Positions 32,240 through 41,358 of a stretch of DNA of 64,000 nt are shown here, one piece after another; positions within the stretch are counted from its first letter, which is position 1; every line of letters begins with the position of its first letter. The translations under genes and the position numbers were made by a program. Origin of the DNA: Proteiniclasticum aestuarii (GTDB lineage Bacteria; Bacillota; Clostridia; Clostridiales; Clostridiaceae); NCBI RefSeq assembly GCF_017368455.1, contig NZ_JAFNJU010000008.1, positions 90,758 to 154,757 on the forward strand. The letters are read 5' to 3'. The notes below the pieces were generated by a model, which saw nothing but the letters and a program-made list of their open reading frames with translations, ran no database searches and had not been told where the DNA came from.

Positions 32240-33127
32240 CTAAACGATGGAGGCTTCGTAGATCTCCTTCACGGATCTTTCAAGTGTGGAATTGAATCTC
32301 ACATCACTGTAGGTGTGATTCAGCCCTTCCAGCAGTGCCCTGGAAAAACTCGCAATGAGTCCAGGATGGCGTTTCAGAAGTGCTACGGATTCTTCCCTCG
32401 AATAGCCTCCCGACAGTGCCACTACCCTCATGACTCTGGGATGCTCGATGAGCTCCGTGTAGAATCCGTCTTCCTCCGGAATAGACAGCTTCAGCATCAC
32501 CATCTCGTCTTCAGGAAGCTTATCCAGATGGGCGAGAATCTCTCTTTTCAGAATCGCTTCTGATTCCTTCTTGTCGGAGCTTCTGATATCCACTTCAGGC
32601 TCGATGATGGGAAACAGTCCTTTTTCAAGGATTCTCTTTCCGATTTCAAACTGCTGGGCCACCACTTCCCGGATTCCTTCCTCATCAGCTTTTTTGATTA
32701 CGGATCGCATTTTGGTGCCGAAAATATTATAGGATTTGGCCTTTTCAAGAATCTCATCCAGATTGTCGATGGGTTTCATGAGCTGTACCCCGTTCTTTTC
32801 TTCCGCAAGACCTTTGTCCACTTTCAGAATGGGGATGATTCCCTTTTTCTGCCACAGATAATCTGCTGTAGGCAACCCTTCCACTTCTCTTTCCATGGTC
32901 TGCTGGAATAAGATCGCAGCCAGAATGTAGTCGGAACTGAAAGCAGGGCTGGTCATGACTCTTGTTCTCATGGCATGAACCAGATCAAACATTTCCTTCT
33001 CGTCTTTGTACTGATCCTTCTCGATGCCATATCCCGCCAATGCCTTGGGTGTGCTCCCGCCACTCTGATCCAGCGCAGCGATGAAGCCCTTGCCCTGTCT
33101 CATTCTCTGTACCTGTTCCATGTTCAT
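32240..33127 (-). CDS. fda: Class I fructose-bisphosphate aldolase
   Basis: Glycolytic aldolase splitting fructose 1,6-bisphosphate to DHAP and glyceraldehyde 3-phosphate through a Schiff base. The 295-residue protein closely follows staphylococcal Fda[20 protein letters not shown] near the start, [40 protein letters not shown] with the Glu pair, MLKLSIPEE carrying the Schiff-base lysine candidate, and [12 protein letters not shown] at the phosphate site. Start 33127 is chosen because GAGGG lies 7 nt before it and it matches the family N-terminus; a longer in-frame extension to 33214 has no ribosome site. Monocistronic. Confidence 0.93.
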   Translation of the reverse strand: MNMEQVQRMRQGKGFIAALDQSGGSTPKALAGYGIEKDQYKDEKEMFDLVHAMRTRVMTSPAFSSDYILAAILFQQTMEREVEGLPTADYLWQKKGIIPILKVDKGLAEEKNGVQLMKPIDNLDEILEKAKSYNIFGTKMRSVIKKADEEGIREVVAQQFEIGKRILEKGLFPIIEPEVDIRSSDKKESEAILKREILAHLDKLPEDEMVMLKLSIPEEDGFYTELIEHPRVMRVVALSGGYSREESVALLKRHPGLIASFSRALLEGLNHTYSDVRFNSTLERSVKEIYEASIV

Positions 33128-33246
33128 CTTAATTCCCTCACTTTCCTGTATTCTTTCAATCAGCTCATCGAGCCTATATACTTCTATGATAGGCCGTAAA
33201 AAAACAATTGTCAAAATATTTAGGCTATTGTCAGGGATTTTGTTTT

Positions 33247-34491
33247 TTACTTGAGGAGATCCTCGACACCATTGATCATGGCCTGTTCATGGTCCTCCAC
33301 AGGAATGACGATGCACTTCTGGCCATCAATGATCTGGCTTCTGATTTTGGCGACCTTTTCTTCCTTTACGCGGAGAATCACATCATAGTCGCCCGCCTCT
33401 TCCTTCTCCTTCTCCTCTTTCACTTTCTCCAACTCACTATGAAGAAGACTCACTTCCTTCTTCAGACGCTCTTCCTTGTCTCTCTGCTGCTTCTCCTTCA
33501 GCACCTTGGCATCGATGAGGCTTTCAGCCAGAGGAAGATCCTCACCATAGTAGGACCCATAGGAGGCGGTGATCTCCTTCGTGACATTTTCCGGAATTCC
33601 GCTGTCCACAAGGATCCCCTCCACATCTCTCTGGGTCAGCACCATGGGCTCCACATCCGCATCCGCATAGGTGGCTTTATAATCGGCCACCATGGCACTG
33701 AGCTGATCCTGCACTTCCATGAAGATCTCTTCAGATGGCTGGTTTCCATCCTCTAAAGATCCCTTCACCATGGCCTGGAAGGATTCCTTCTGAAGCTGGG
33801 CGGTCTCTTTCATCTGACAGCCCAGAATGTCTTCCATGAACTCCGGATGGGGATCCTTGGCATTTTTGGTGAAGTACATCACGGCATCCAGGTCCTGACT
33901 GCGGTCGATGAAGGCCGGGTACACAAAGCCGTGCTTAGGCATCTCCACCACCCAGTCTCTGTGACGGGCACGGATCATATTCTCGTCTTCCACATAGCTG
34001 AGCCCCGGATCCGATAGGGATACCGGACAGACAGCGCATAGGACGTACTCATAGACCTCTTCCGATTCATCCAGCTTCAGGTTGTCTTCGGTCTTGGTGA
34101 TCACATCATAGGCATCATGGAACAGAAGGATGATGAAGTTCCCCACATAGTGATAGTTTTCGATGACGCTTTCATAAAATGCGTCCAGAAGCTCATCCTT
34201 CAGAAGCCTTGTGCGCTTCAGGTCCATATAGAAGGTCTGCTTCTCGGTGATTCTGCCCACTTCCTGCTGAAATCTCAGCTCCAGCAGGTTGTTGCCCACG
34301 GTTCCTGTAAGCACCTTCTTTGCGATCTCAAGATACTTGTGGTATTCATCCTCTTCCAGATTGAGGAAGGTTTCTATGAATTTCGTCACAATCTTCTTTT
34401 CTCCATTGACATAGCATCCCGCCATCTTTGAAAAGGTGGCCTGGTCTTTCTTGAATCTTTTCTTTATTTCCAGTATGTCTTTCTTCTGCAT
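33247..34491 (-). CDS. DUF4317 family protein
   Basis: A 414-residue soluble protein of the DUF4317 family, common in Clostridia and of unknown function. It begins [35 protein letters not shown], the typical family opening, and includes [20 protein letters not shown] and [24 protein letters not shown] charged coiled-coil (about 330-375) precedes a final beta-rich segment ([30 protein letters not shown]). No signal peptide or membrane segment. AGGGG precedes the ATG; transcribed with or next to fda on the same strand. Confidence 0.85.
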   Translation of the reverse strand: MQKKDILEIKKRFKKDQATFSKMAGCYVNGEKKIVTKFIETFLNLEEDEYHKYLEIAKKVLTGTVGNNLLELRFQQEVGRITEKQTFYMDLKRTRLLKDELLDAFYESVIENYHYVGNFIILLFHDAYDVITKTEDNLKLDESEEVYEYVLCAVCPVSLSDPGLSYVEDENMIRARHRDWVVEMPKHGFVYPAFIDRSQDLDAVMYFTKNAKDPHPEFMEDILGCQMKETAQLQKESFQAMVKGSLEDGNQPSEEIFMEVQDQLSAMVADYKATYADADVEPMVLTQRDVEGILVDSGIPENVTKEITASYGSYYGEDLPLAESLIDAKVLKEKQQRDKEERLKKEVSLLHSELEKVKEEKEKEEAGDYDVILRVKEEKVAKIRSQIIDGQKCIVIPVEDHEQAMINGVEDLLK

Positions 34492-34660
34492 AATTACCCC
34501 TATCTTTCACTTCTCATTAACTTAATCGTACTTCCCTAATTTAGCACAGAATGAGGATTCCTTCAAAGGACATTTCAGCTCACAGCAGATTCAAAATATA
34601 CCTGTACTATTCTCCGTGGTATCATGGTAGCAGAAATGAATCTCAAGGAGGGGATCTGAT

Positions 34661-35665
34661 ATGGAGATCGAAAAGCGAAGAAAAAAACTGCTGAATGAAT
34701 TGCCCGGATTTTCCGGCGTTCTGTCCCTGAGCAGAAAGAATGAAGTCCTGTATGAAGAGGCTTTTGGCCTTGCCGTTGTGAATGAAGCTGTGCCATGCAC
34801 CGTGGGCACAAGATTTCCTGTGGCATCAGGGTCCAAAATCTTCACAGCCGTGGTGGCCTTGAAGCTTGTGGAAAAAGGGGCTCTGTCTCTTTCGGATTCG
34901 GTGACCGCGCTTCTGCCTGACACTTTTTCATTCATGGATAAGAATGTTACTGTAGGACATCTTCTGACACACACTTCAGGCTTTCAGGACTACTTCAGGG
35001 AAGATGGCAACGAAAGTTATGCAGACCTCTGGAAGAACCTGCCCATGTATGCAATGAGAACCCCGAAGGATTTTCTTGTTCTTCTGAAAGACAACCAGAT
35101 GGAATTTCAGCCTGGAGAAAAATTCAGCTACAATGATGGTGGCTTTGTGATTCTCTCCATGCTCATCGAATCCGTCACCCGAAAATCTTTTCCCGAAGTG
35201 GTGAAGGAAACGGTATTTCTGCCGGCAGCCATGGAGGATAGCGGATATTTCGCCATGAACGCTCTTCCCCAAAACACCGCACTGGGATACTATGAAGAAG
35301 AACCTGGCAGGGTGGTGTCCAACATCTATGCCATCCCGGTTATAGGTGGCGGTGACGGTGGTGGCTATACAACCGTATCTGATATGAGGCGCTTCTGGCA
35401 TGCTCTGCAGAGCGGGAAACTCATAGAGGAACCTCTTCTCTCAGAAATGTGCTCTGTGCAGGCTGAAAATGAGAAGGAGAGGTACGGATACGGAGTCTGG
35501 ATCAGAAAGGATGCTTCTTCTGTCTCAGGGCTCTCTGTCATGGGCGCCGATCCCGGCATTTCCATGGTCAGCGATTATGACCTGAGCACAGACCTTCTTC
35601 TCACCATCCTTTCCAACAGAGAGAATCAGGCTTTTGAGGCCTATGGCATCATGAAAGATCTTTGA
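34661..35665 (+). CDS. Beta-lactamase-family serine hydrolase
   Basis: A 334-residue protein of the class C beta-lactamase/penicillin-binding-protein fold. The SxxK motif is in PVASGSKIFTAVVALKLVEKG (Ser-Gly-Ser-Lys), YxN-type tyrosine is in KFSYNDGGFVILSMLIE, and the GGGDGGGYTTVSDM region is typical of this group. HTSGF (LLTHTSGFQDYF) is another family marker. The third motif reads GADPG rather than H-x-G, so true beta-lactamase activity is doubtful; esterase or peptidase activity is more likely. No signal peptide, so cytoplasmic. AAGGAGGGG precedes the ATG. Confidence 0.85.
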   Translation: MEIEKRRKKLLNELPGFSGVLSLSRKNEVLYEEAFGLAVVNEAVPCTVGTRFPVASGSKIFTAVVALKLVEKGALSLSDSVTALLPDTFSFMDKNVTVGHLLTHTSGFQDYFREDGNESYADLWKNLPMYAMRTPKDFLVLLKDNQMEFQPGEKFSYNDGGFVILSMLIESVTRKSFPEVVKETVFLPAAMEDSGYFAMNALPQNTALGYYEEEPGRVVSNIYAIPVIGGGDGGGYTTVSDMRRFWHALQSGKLIEEPLLSEMCSVQAENEKERYGYGVWIRKDASSVSGLSVMGADPGISMVSDYDLSTDLLLTILSNRENQAFEAYGIMKDL

Positions 35666-35695
35666 TTCTGAATGCATAAAAACTGATGAAAGATG

Positions 35696-35749
35696 AAAGA
35701 GCATCCCTCTGCCCGAGAACTGGAGCATAAGCAGAGGGATGCTCTTTCT
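35696..35749 (+). terminator. Intrinsic terminator
   Basis: AAAGAGCATCCCTCTGC and GCAGAGGGATGCTCTTT form a perfect 17-bp stem with an 18-nt loop. Confidence 0.9.
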
Positions 35750-35951
35750 GAATAGATGTATTCTATCTGTTTACATAGATGTGTATCTCTTATGGTCTTT
35801 CCCCCATCCGATTCTTTCGATAATTTTTTATCAATTTCACACTTTTTCTGATTGATTCATAATGAAGCGCTTACCGCTGATACTTTGGAAGACGAAATTT
35901 TAAAAACAATTTATCATAGTCATAAATCCTGCTTCCTCCTACAGAAAGTTA

Positions 35952-35981
35952 TTGAACTACAAGTATCATTCTTATTATAAT
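35952..35981 (+). promoter_or_regulatory. Sigma-A promoter of NSS transporter
   Basis: TTGAAC, 18 bp, TATAAT; transcript start near 35988, leader of about 80 nt. The 35750-36066 gap otherwise holds AT-rich sequence and the leader repeat below. Confidence 0.65.
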
Positions 35982-36003
35982 AAGTGGTATAAATTTAAAA
36001 AAC

Positions 36004-36037
36004 GATAGTTTTATTCTCATTTTATTAAACAACTATC
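36004..36037 (+). promoter_or_regulatory. Inverted repeat in NSS transporter leader
   Basis: GATAGTT (36004-36010) and AACTATC (36031-36037) are perfect inverted copies with a 20-nt AT-rich loop just before the ribosome site. It could be a hairpin or operator; function unknown. Confidence 0.4.
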
Positions 36038-36066
36038 AATTTTAAATGGAGAAGGGGGAATTATTT

Positions 36067-37437
36067 ATGCAACAATTAAAACCTGAACAGACGCCGGAAA
36101 GAGGCATGTGGTCCTCACGCTTCGGTTTCCTTATGGCAGCAGTGGGCTCTGCTGTCGGACTGGGCAATCTCTGGAAATTTCCATACCTGGCCGGTGAAAA
36201 CGGCGGAGGCGCATTTGTGCTGGTCTATGTGGGACTTGTGGTCATTCTCGGGTTCACACTGATGCTGGCGGAGCTTTCCATCGGTCGTCATACCAACTCC
36301 GACGCCTATGGCGCTTACAGCAAGCTGAAGAAAGGCTGGGGTTTTGTCGGAGGCTTCGGAATTTTGGCCGGTTTTCTCATCCTGTCCTATTACTCCGTAG
36401 TCGGCGGATGGGTCCTGAAATACATCGTCGCCAGTGTTACGGGCGTAGGCGCGGATAAAGGTGCCTATTTCACGAATTTCATCACTTCCTCGGTGGAACC
36501 TGTCATCTATCATCTAATTTTCATGGGACTCACAGCAATCATTGTTATACGAGGGATTTCCGGTGGAATAGAAAAGGCGGTCAAGATCGTCATGCCGGCA
36601 CTGTTCATCATGCTCATGGTCATCGTGCTCCGTTCCGTGACTCTGGAAGGAGCTTCGGAAGGACTGAAGTATTACCTCACACCGAATTTCAGTGAAATCA
36701 CCCTGAAGGTTTTCATAGCCGCACTGGGTCAGGTGTTCTTCTCTCTGAGCCTGGGTATGGGCTGCATGGTCACCTACGGAAGCTATCTGAGCAAACAGGA
36801 AGACCTGGAAAAAGATGCGCTGCTGATTCCATCTCTGGATTCACTGGTCGCCATCATGGCGGGATTCGCCATCCTTCCTGCGGTATTCGCCTTCGGCTTT
36901 GCGCCCGGTGAGGGACCTGGACTCATGTTCATCACCCTGCCGGCTGTATTTGAAAGCATGCCTCTTGGAACGGTCTTCTCCCTGATCTTCTTCATTCTGG
37001 TCTTCTTCGCAGCCATCTCCTCCTCCATCTCTCTGATGGAAGTGACGGTAGCCTTCGGCATCGACAGACTGAAATGGAGCCGCAAAGTCTCCGTTCTTGT
37101 GTTCACCACTGTGATGTTTATCATCGGAATCGGCGCATCCCTTTCCATGGGTGCCTGGAGCGACTTCCTGATTCCATGGATCGACGGCAACAGCTATGGC
37201 ATCTTCGACTTCCTGGATGTAGTGACCTCCTATTATCTGCTGCCTCTTGGTGGACTGCTCAGTGCCATCTTCATCGGATTCGTATGGGGTGTGCCCAATG
37301 CAGTGAAGGAAATCAAGACTGGCGGCAACTTCAGAACCGAAAAGCTCTGGTCCGTACTCATCAAGTACATTGTCCCCATCCTTGTTTTCGTCATTCTGCT
37401 CAGTACCACGGGACTGTTGGACAGGATCATCGGGTAG
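36067..37437 (+). CDS. Neurotransmitter:sodium symporter family transporter
   Basis: A 456-residue Na+-coupled amino-acid transporter of the NSS/SNF family, LeuT-like with about 11-12 membrane helices. The first helix carries FGFLMAAVGSAVGLGNLWKFPYLAGENGGGAF, with the unwound substrate/sodium site, and FFSLSLGMGCMVTYGSYLS is the family motif of helix 6. Prokaryotic NSS often take up hydrophobic amino acids, tryptophan or tyrosine; the substrate is not decidable here. ATG 36067 is the start because AAGGGGG lies 8 nt before it; an ATG at 36046 would put that site inside the gene. Monocistronic. Confidence 0.9.
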   Translation: MQQLKPEQTPERGMWSSRFGFLMAAVGSAVGLGNLWKFPYLAGENGGGAFVLVYVGLVVILGFTLMLAELSIGRHTNSDAYGAYSKLKKGWGFVGGFGILAGFLILSYYSVVGGWVLKYIVASVTGVGADKGAYFTNFITSSVEPVIYHLIFMGLTAIIVIRGISGGIEKAVKIVMPALFIMLMVIVLRSVTLEGASEGLKYYLTPNFSEITLKVFIAALGQVFFSLSLGMGCMVTYGSYLSKQEDLEKDALLIPSLDSLVAIMAGFAILPAVFAFGFAPGEGPGLMFITLPAVFESMPLGTVFSLIFFILVFFAAISSSISLMEVTVAFGIDRLKWSRKVSVLVFTTVMFIIGIGASLSMGAWSDFLIPWIDGNSYGIFDFLDVVTSYYLLPLGGLLSAIFIGFVWGVPNAVKEIKTGGNFRTEKLWSVLIKYIVPILVFVILLSTTGLLDRIIG

Positions 37438-37471
37438 TCTGGATCAGATGTTCAATCAAGCATACAATCAC

Positions 37472-37514
37472 AAAGGACAGGATTTTCAGTCCACTGAATA
37501 ATCCTGTCCTTTTT
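37472..37514. terminator. Bidirectional intrinsic terminator
   Basis: AAAGGACAGGATT and AATCCTGTCCTTT form a perfect 13-bp stem with T-runs on both strands, between the NSS gene and the convergent aminopeptidase gene. Confidence 0.88.
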
Positions 37515-37531
37515 CTGTTCGTTCATAAACC

Positions 37532-38914
37532 TTAGTTTCTAAGAAATGCCATATAGCCTTTCTTGGTTTCATAGACATCCGCCTTGCTGACCACTTCCCA
37601 TGGCGCATGCATGTTCAGAACCGCAACACCGCAGTCGATGACTTCCATGCCGTAGAGGGCCAGAATGTATGCGATGGTTCCGCCGCCGCCCACATCAACC
37701 TTGCCAAGCTCTGCTGTCTGATAAGCCACATTATTCTCATCGAGGATTCTTCTCAGATCCGCCATATACTCCGGATTGGCATCATTGGAACCTGATTTTC
37801 CGCCTGAGCCTGTAAACTTGTTGAAGACCATGCCTCTTGACAGAAGGGCTGCATTCTTCTTCTCGAAAGAAGATGCATAGGTGGGGTCGTAGCCTGCACT
37901 TACATCGGAGGACAGCATTCTGGAGCTGGCAAGAGCTCTTCTCAAGGTCAGCTCACTGTAGATGCCCATGGCCTCCAGAAGCTCTGCCACCGTGTTTTCG
38001 AAGAACTTCGAACGCATTCCTGTGGCGCCGACGCTTCCGATCTCTTCCTTGTCCACTAGAAGGGTGCAGGCGGTTCTTTTCACTGAATCGAATTCCAGCA
38101 TGGCAGCCAGGGATGTGTAGGCACAGACTCTGTCATCATGTCCGTAGGCCATGACCATGCTGCGGTCAAGTCCCGCTTCTCTGGCGCGACCTGCAGGCAC
38201 CACTTCCAGTTCTGCGGAGAGGAAATCGTCCTCTTCCATGTCGTAGGTGTCCTTCAGAAGTTTCAGGACTCCCTTCTTCACGGACTCCTTCTCTTCCCCC
38301 TTCAGCGGCTTGCTGCCGATGATGATGTTCAGATCATCCCCTTCAATGACCTTGCCTGCTTTCTTTTCCAGCTGTTCTCTGGAAAGATGGATGAGCAGAT
38401 CAGAGATGAACACCACCGGATCCTTCTCATCTTCCCCGATGACCACATCAATGGCTGTTCCATCCTTTTTGATCACCACACCATGAATGGCCAGCGGAAT
38501 GGTGACCCACTGATACTTCTTGATACCACCATAATAGTGTGTATCCAGATACGCCAGGTCCGTATCCTCGTAGAGCGGATTCTGCTTCACGTCCAGTCTT
38601 GGTGAATCCACATGAGCACCCAGAATGTTCATGCCCTTCTCAATGGAATCCTCTCCGATGAGAAACAGCGCGATGGCTTTCTTCATGAGGGTTGCATAGA
38701 CCTTGTCTCCAGCCTTCAGCTTCGTCTTGTTTCTGATGATCTCCTGAAGATCCACATACCCTGCTTTTTCAGCCATCTCTGCAGATACCTTGACCACTTC
38801 TCTTTCGGTCTTTCCTGCATCCAGATAAGCCATGTATTCCTTGTTCACCGCTTCCAGTGCTTCCAGGTCCTTTTCGTCATAATTCAGCCAGATGTTTTTT
38901 CTTTCCAATTTCAT
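37532..38914 (-). CDS. M18 family aminopeptidase
   Basis: A 460-residue zinc aminopeptidase of the M18 (aspartyl/ApeA-type) family that trims N-terminal residues from peptides in the cytoplasm. Metal-site motifs are LGAHVDSPRLDVKQ (His, Asp), VDKEEIGSVGATGM (Glu pair), SSDVSAGYDPTY (Asp) and the C-terminal MHAPWEVVSKADVYET (His). The GGKSGSNDANPEYMADLRR loop is also typical. ATG 38914 is taken as the start, with AAGGGG just upstream; the longer frame begins inside the -10 box and cannot be used. It may process peptides taken up by the Opp system; that link is inference. Confidence 0.9.
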   Translation of the reverse strand: MKLERKNIWLNYDEKDLEALEAVNKEYMAYLDAGKTEREVVKVSAEMAEKAGYVDLQEIIRNKTKLKAGDKVYATLMKKAIALFLIGEDSIEKGMNILGAHVDSPRLDVKQNPLYEDTDLAYLDTHYYGGIKKYQWVTIPLAIHGVVIKKDGTAIDVVIGEDEKDPVVFISDLLIHLSREQLEKKAGKVIEGDDLNIIIGSKPLKGEEKESVKKGVLKLLKDTYDMEEDDFLSAELEVVPAGRAREAGLDRSMVMAYGHDDRVCAYTSLAAMLEFDSVKRTACTLLVDKEEIGSVGATGMRSKFFENTVAELLEAMGIYSELTLRRALASSRMLSSDVSAGYDPTYASSFEKKNAALLSRGMVFNKFTGSGGKSGSNDANPEYMADLRRILDENNVAYQTAELGKVDVGGGGTIAYILALYGMEVIDCGVAVLNMHAPWEVVSKADVYETKKGYMAFLRN

Positions 38915-38952
38915 TTCCCCTTTTCGTTTCTGATTTTTCATCACTGATTTCA

Positions 38953-38961
38953 ATTATAACA
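38953..38961 (-). promoter_or_regulatory. Extended -10 promoter of M18 aminopeptidase
   Basis: TGTTATAAT on the minus strand, about 39 bp before the ATG; no clear -35. Confidence 0.5.
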
Positions 38962-39029
38962 CAAGACTTTCAGGGGAAATCCCTTCACCAGTACAGTTTC
39001 CGCCGGACGAATGCAATAATTCCTTGCAT

Positions 39030-39057
39030 AAATAAACCCGGCGCGTATGCACCGGGC
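39030..39057 (-). terminator. Intrinsic terminator of csbD-like gene
   Basis: On the minus strand CCCGGTGC and GCGCCGGG pair (one G-U) around ATAC, followed by TTTATTT. Confidence 0.7.
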
Positions 39058-39102
39058 AAGTGGCTGAAAGACGTCTATGTTCTTTTCTTAAGACTCTCCC
39101 TA

Positions 39103-39315
39103 TTACTTCTTGTCGTCATCATCCAGGGCATCGTTGATTTTATCTGCCACGCTGTCTTTCGCTTCTTCAAAGTCCTCTTCTACTTCGGCCTTCTTCTGCT
39201 GGAGCTTTCCCTTCAGTTCCTGTGACTCGTCGTCTGTGATTTCTCCAACTGCTTCGTTGAATTTTCCTTTTGCCTTATCCGTTGCATTGTCAAATTTATC
39301 TTTGAAATCTGTCAT
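39103..39315 (-). CDS. CsbD-family small stress protein
   Basis: A 70-residue highly charged, probably partly disordered helical protein. The start FKDKFDNATDKAKGKFNEAVGEITDD and the E-L-K-G-K-x-Q motif are the CsbD family pattern; the tail is DDDDKK. CsbD proteins are general-stress induced in Bacillus, but their action is unknown. AGGAGGG precedes the ATG. The 172-bp region upstream (39316-39487) has no clear sigma-A promoter, and the gene is followed by a terminator. Confidence 0.85.
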   Translation of the reverse strand: MTDFKDKFDNATDKAKGKFNEAVGEITDDESQELKGKLQQKKAEVEEDFEEAKDSVADKINDALDDDDKK

Positions 39316-39487
39316 ATATTTTCCCTCCTGATTTGCTCTTGCTTCACTTCATTGAAACGAATGATTTTTCCTTCGTCTTTCATCCTATGCATTTATGGTA
39401 CCATCTTCCTTCAGGGTCTCGCTACAGTTCAGGAGGGAATTCACTGAACATTAAGGCTTCATTCACTATAGACACAGTTCTCTCATC

Positions 39488-40147
39488 TTATTCATGATTT
39501 TCCAGGGTGCTCAGCTTCTCGAAAATCTCTCTTGTGACTGCTTCGATTTCCTTTGTTCCATCTATTCTCAGAAGGAGCTTTTTCTTTTCGAAAAACTCGA
39601 TCAGCGGCATGGTCTGCTCTTCATACACTTTCAGTCTCTCTTCCACAGCTTCCGCATGATCGTCACGTCTTTCTGCTAGCTCATGACCGCAGTGGTCGCA
39701 AAGCCCTACCTCTTCAGGAGGATTGAACTGCAGATGATAGCTTGCACCGCAGAACCTGCAGATTCGTCTACCCGGCATTCTTTCCCTGATATAGGAGGAA
39801 GGTACGTCAATGAGCAGCGCTGCATCCAGCACTTGGCCTCCTTTTCGGATCATCCTGCAGAGTACCTCTCCCTGATACGCAGTTCTCGGAAATCCGTCCA
39901 GGAGATAGCCCTCTTCCACATCCGCCTGGTCCAGACGATTCATCACCAGGTCAATGGTCACTTCATCGGGCACCAGCAGTCCCTGGTCGATGAAGCTTTT
40001 CGCCTTCTTCCCCAGTTCCGTACCTTCTGTGATATTTCTCATGAAGATGTCTCCCGTTGAAATATGCGGAATGCCGAATTTTTCGGATATGAACTTTGCC
40101 TGTGTTCCTTTTCCTGCCCCAGGTGGTCCCAGTAGAATGATTCTCAT
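39488..40147 (-). CDS. adk: Adenylate kinase (zinc-lid type)
   Basis: Cytoplasmic enzyme converting AMP and ATP to two ADP, 219 residues. P-loop GPPGAGKGT (7-15), AMP-binding STGDIFMRN and the DGFPRTAYQ motif are present. The lid carries a four-cysteine zinc site (C130, C133, C150, C153), usual for Gram-positive enzymes, and RRDDHAEAVEERL closes it. It stands alone rather than in a ribosomal-protein operon where Firmicute adk usually lies, so it may be a second copy. GGGGG lies 7-8 nt before the ATG. Confidence 0.93.
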   Translation of the reverse strand: MRIILLGPPGAGKGTQAKFISEKFGIPHISTGDIFMRNITEGTELGKKAKSFIDQGLLVPDEVTIDLVMNRLDQADVEEGYLLDGFPRTAYQGEVLCRMIRKGGQVLDAALLIDVPSSYIRERMPGRRICRFCGASYHLQFNPPEEVGLCDHCGHELAERRDDHAEAVEERLKVYEEQTMPLIEFFEKKKLLLRIDGTKEIEAVTREIFEKLSTLENHE

Positions 40148-40256
40148 AAAATAACCCCCACTTTAATGGCCGTTGGAATTTTCTGACCATTTTCTTTCAG
40201 CTTAGCACTTCTTCACTGAAATTTCCATAGGATAATCCACCCCGCGATGGATCCCA

Positions 40257-41153
40257 TCACTTTTCCCTTTCCTCCAGTTTTTCCATAAATCTTATGACCC
40301 GATTGTTCACCAGCCTGTCCTTCTCAAAATTCAGTGCATGGGAGGCCCCCTTCCAGCTTTCAATTTCAATATTTCTCACTTGCGCTCGTCCCACTTTCAC
40401 CGCTTTTTCCGCATCATGAAGGAGACTCTCTCCCGCCATGATGGCCAGCACCGGACATTTTATTCTATTGAGATCCCTTTTGCTGATCCTTCTGGGGATC
40501 GGTGTTCTGAAGAGGAAGTTCTCCATGCTGGTGGTGACGATTCTGGTCATGGGGTCTCCTTTCAGATCAATTTCACGGTTCAGAAGAAAAGAAAGCATCT
40601 TATCCTTGTTCCACTGGAACAGGAGAAACTGCTTCACTGTCTCCAGGGTGATGGAGGTGAAGACAAACACAGGGTCCAGCAGCAGGAGACTTTTGACTCT
40701 CTTTGGGTAGTGCCGCACATAATTGGCTGCGGCCCATCCGCCCAAGGAAGCTCCAAGAAGATGGATTTTCTTCAGTCCCAGCTTTTCAAGGGATTCCTCC
40801 AGCCACACCGCCTGATCGCGGGTCTTCACAAATGGCCTTGTCTGAATGCTTCTGCTCGGTTCACCGATGATATCAAAGGCGTAGACAGACCTGTTCTTCA
40901 TGAATGCCGGTATGTTCAGAAACCACATGTAGGACGATGCATAATGGCCATGGAGGAGCACAAGAGGCGTCTTGTCTTTATTCTCCTCTTTTCCGAAGTG
41001 ATAAACGCGAGCAAGCCCAAAAGACGTCTCGATATCGATGACTTCTTTCGGGCTCGGAAGATATTTCATGGCCATTGCATAGTATTTCAGAAATTCTTTT
41101 TTCGCTTCAGGCGATCTGAATCTGCTGACTGCAAATTTCCTTATTCTTTTCAT
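40257..41153 (-). CDS. Alpha/beta-fold hydrolase
   Basis: A 298-residue serine hydrolase. The oxyanion region is LVLLHGHYASSYMWFLNIPAF, the nucleophile elbow LLGASLGGWAAANYV (G-x-S-x-G), and CPVLAIMAGESLLHDAEKA precedes the last strand with the catalytic acid. The histidine is likely in WKGASHALNFEKD. The N-terminus is basic (MKRIRKFAVSRFRSPEAKKEF) without a clear signal peptide. Esterase, lipase or thioesterase are all possible; no substrate is suggested. Same strand as adk, 109 bp upstream of it. Confidence 0.82.
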   Translation of the reverse strand: MKRIRKFAVSRFRSPEAKKEFLKYYAMAMKYLPSPKEVIDIETSFGLARVYHFGKEENKDKTPLVLLHGHYASSYMWFLNIPAFMKNRSVYAFDIIGEPSRSIQTRPFVKTRDQAVWLEESLEKLGLKKIHLLGASLGGWAAANYVRHYPKRVKSLLLLDPVFVFTSITLETVKQFLLFQWNKDKMLSFLLNREIDLKGDPMTRIVTTSMENFLFRTPIPRRISKRDLNRIKCPVLAIMAGESLLHDAEKAVKVGRAQVRNIEIESWKGASHALNFEKDRLVNNRVIRFMEKLEEREK

Positions 41154-41358
41154 TTCAGTTCACACCTTCCGTGTCCATGGAAACAGCTAAACGTACACTT
41201 TATCCCAAATGCCTCTTTTCTAAATCATAGCACGAGCACATCTTAAAATCGCTGATTTTCATAGAATACATGAAAGGTTCATTTTTTAAGCTTCCACTAA
41301 ACTTTCCGGGTTTTCGATTGAGATTTCTCGTCGTCTCCAGAGAGAAACCTTCTTTTTC

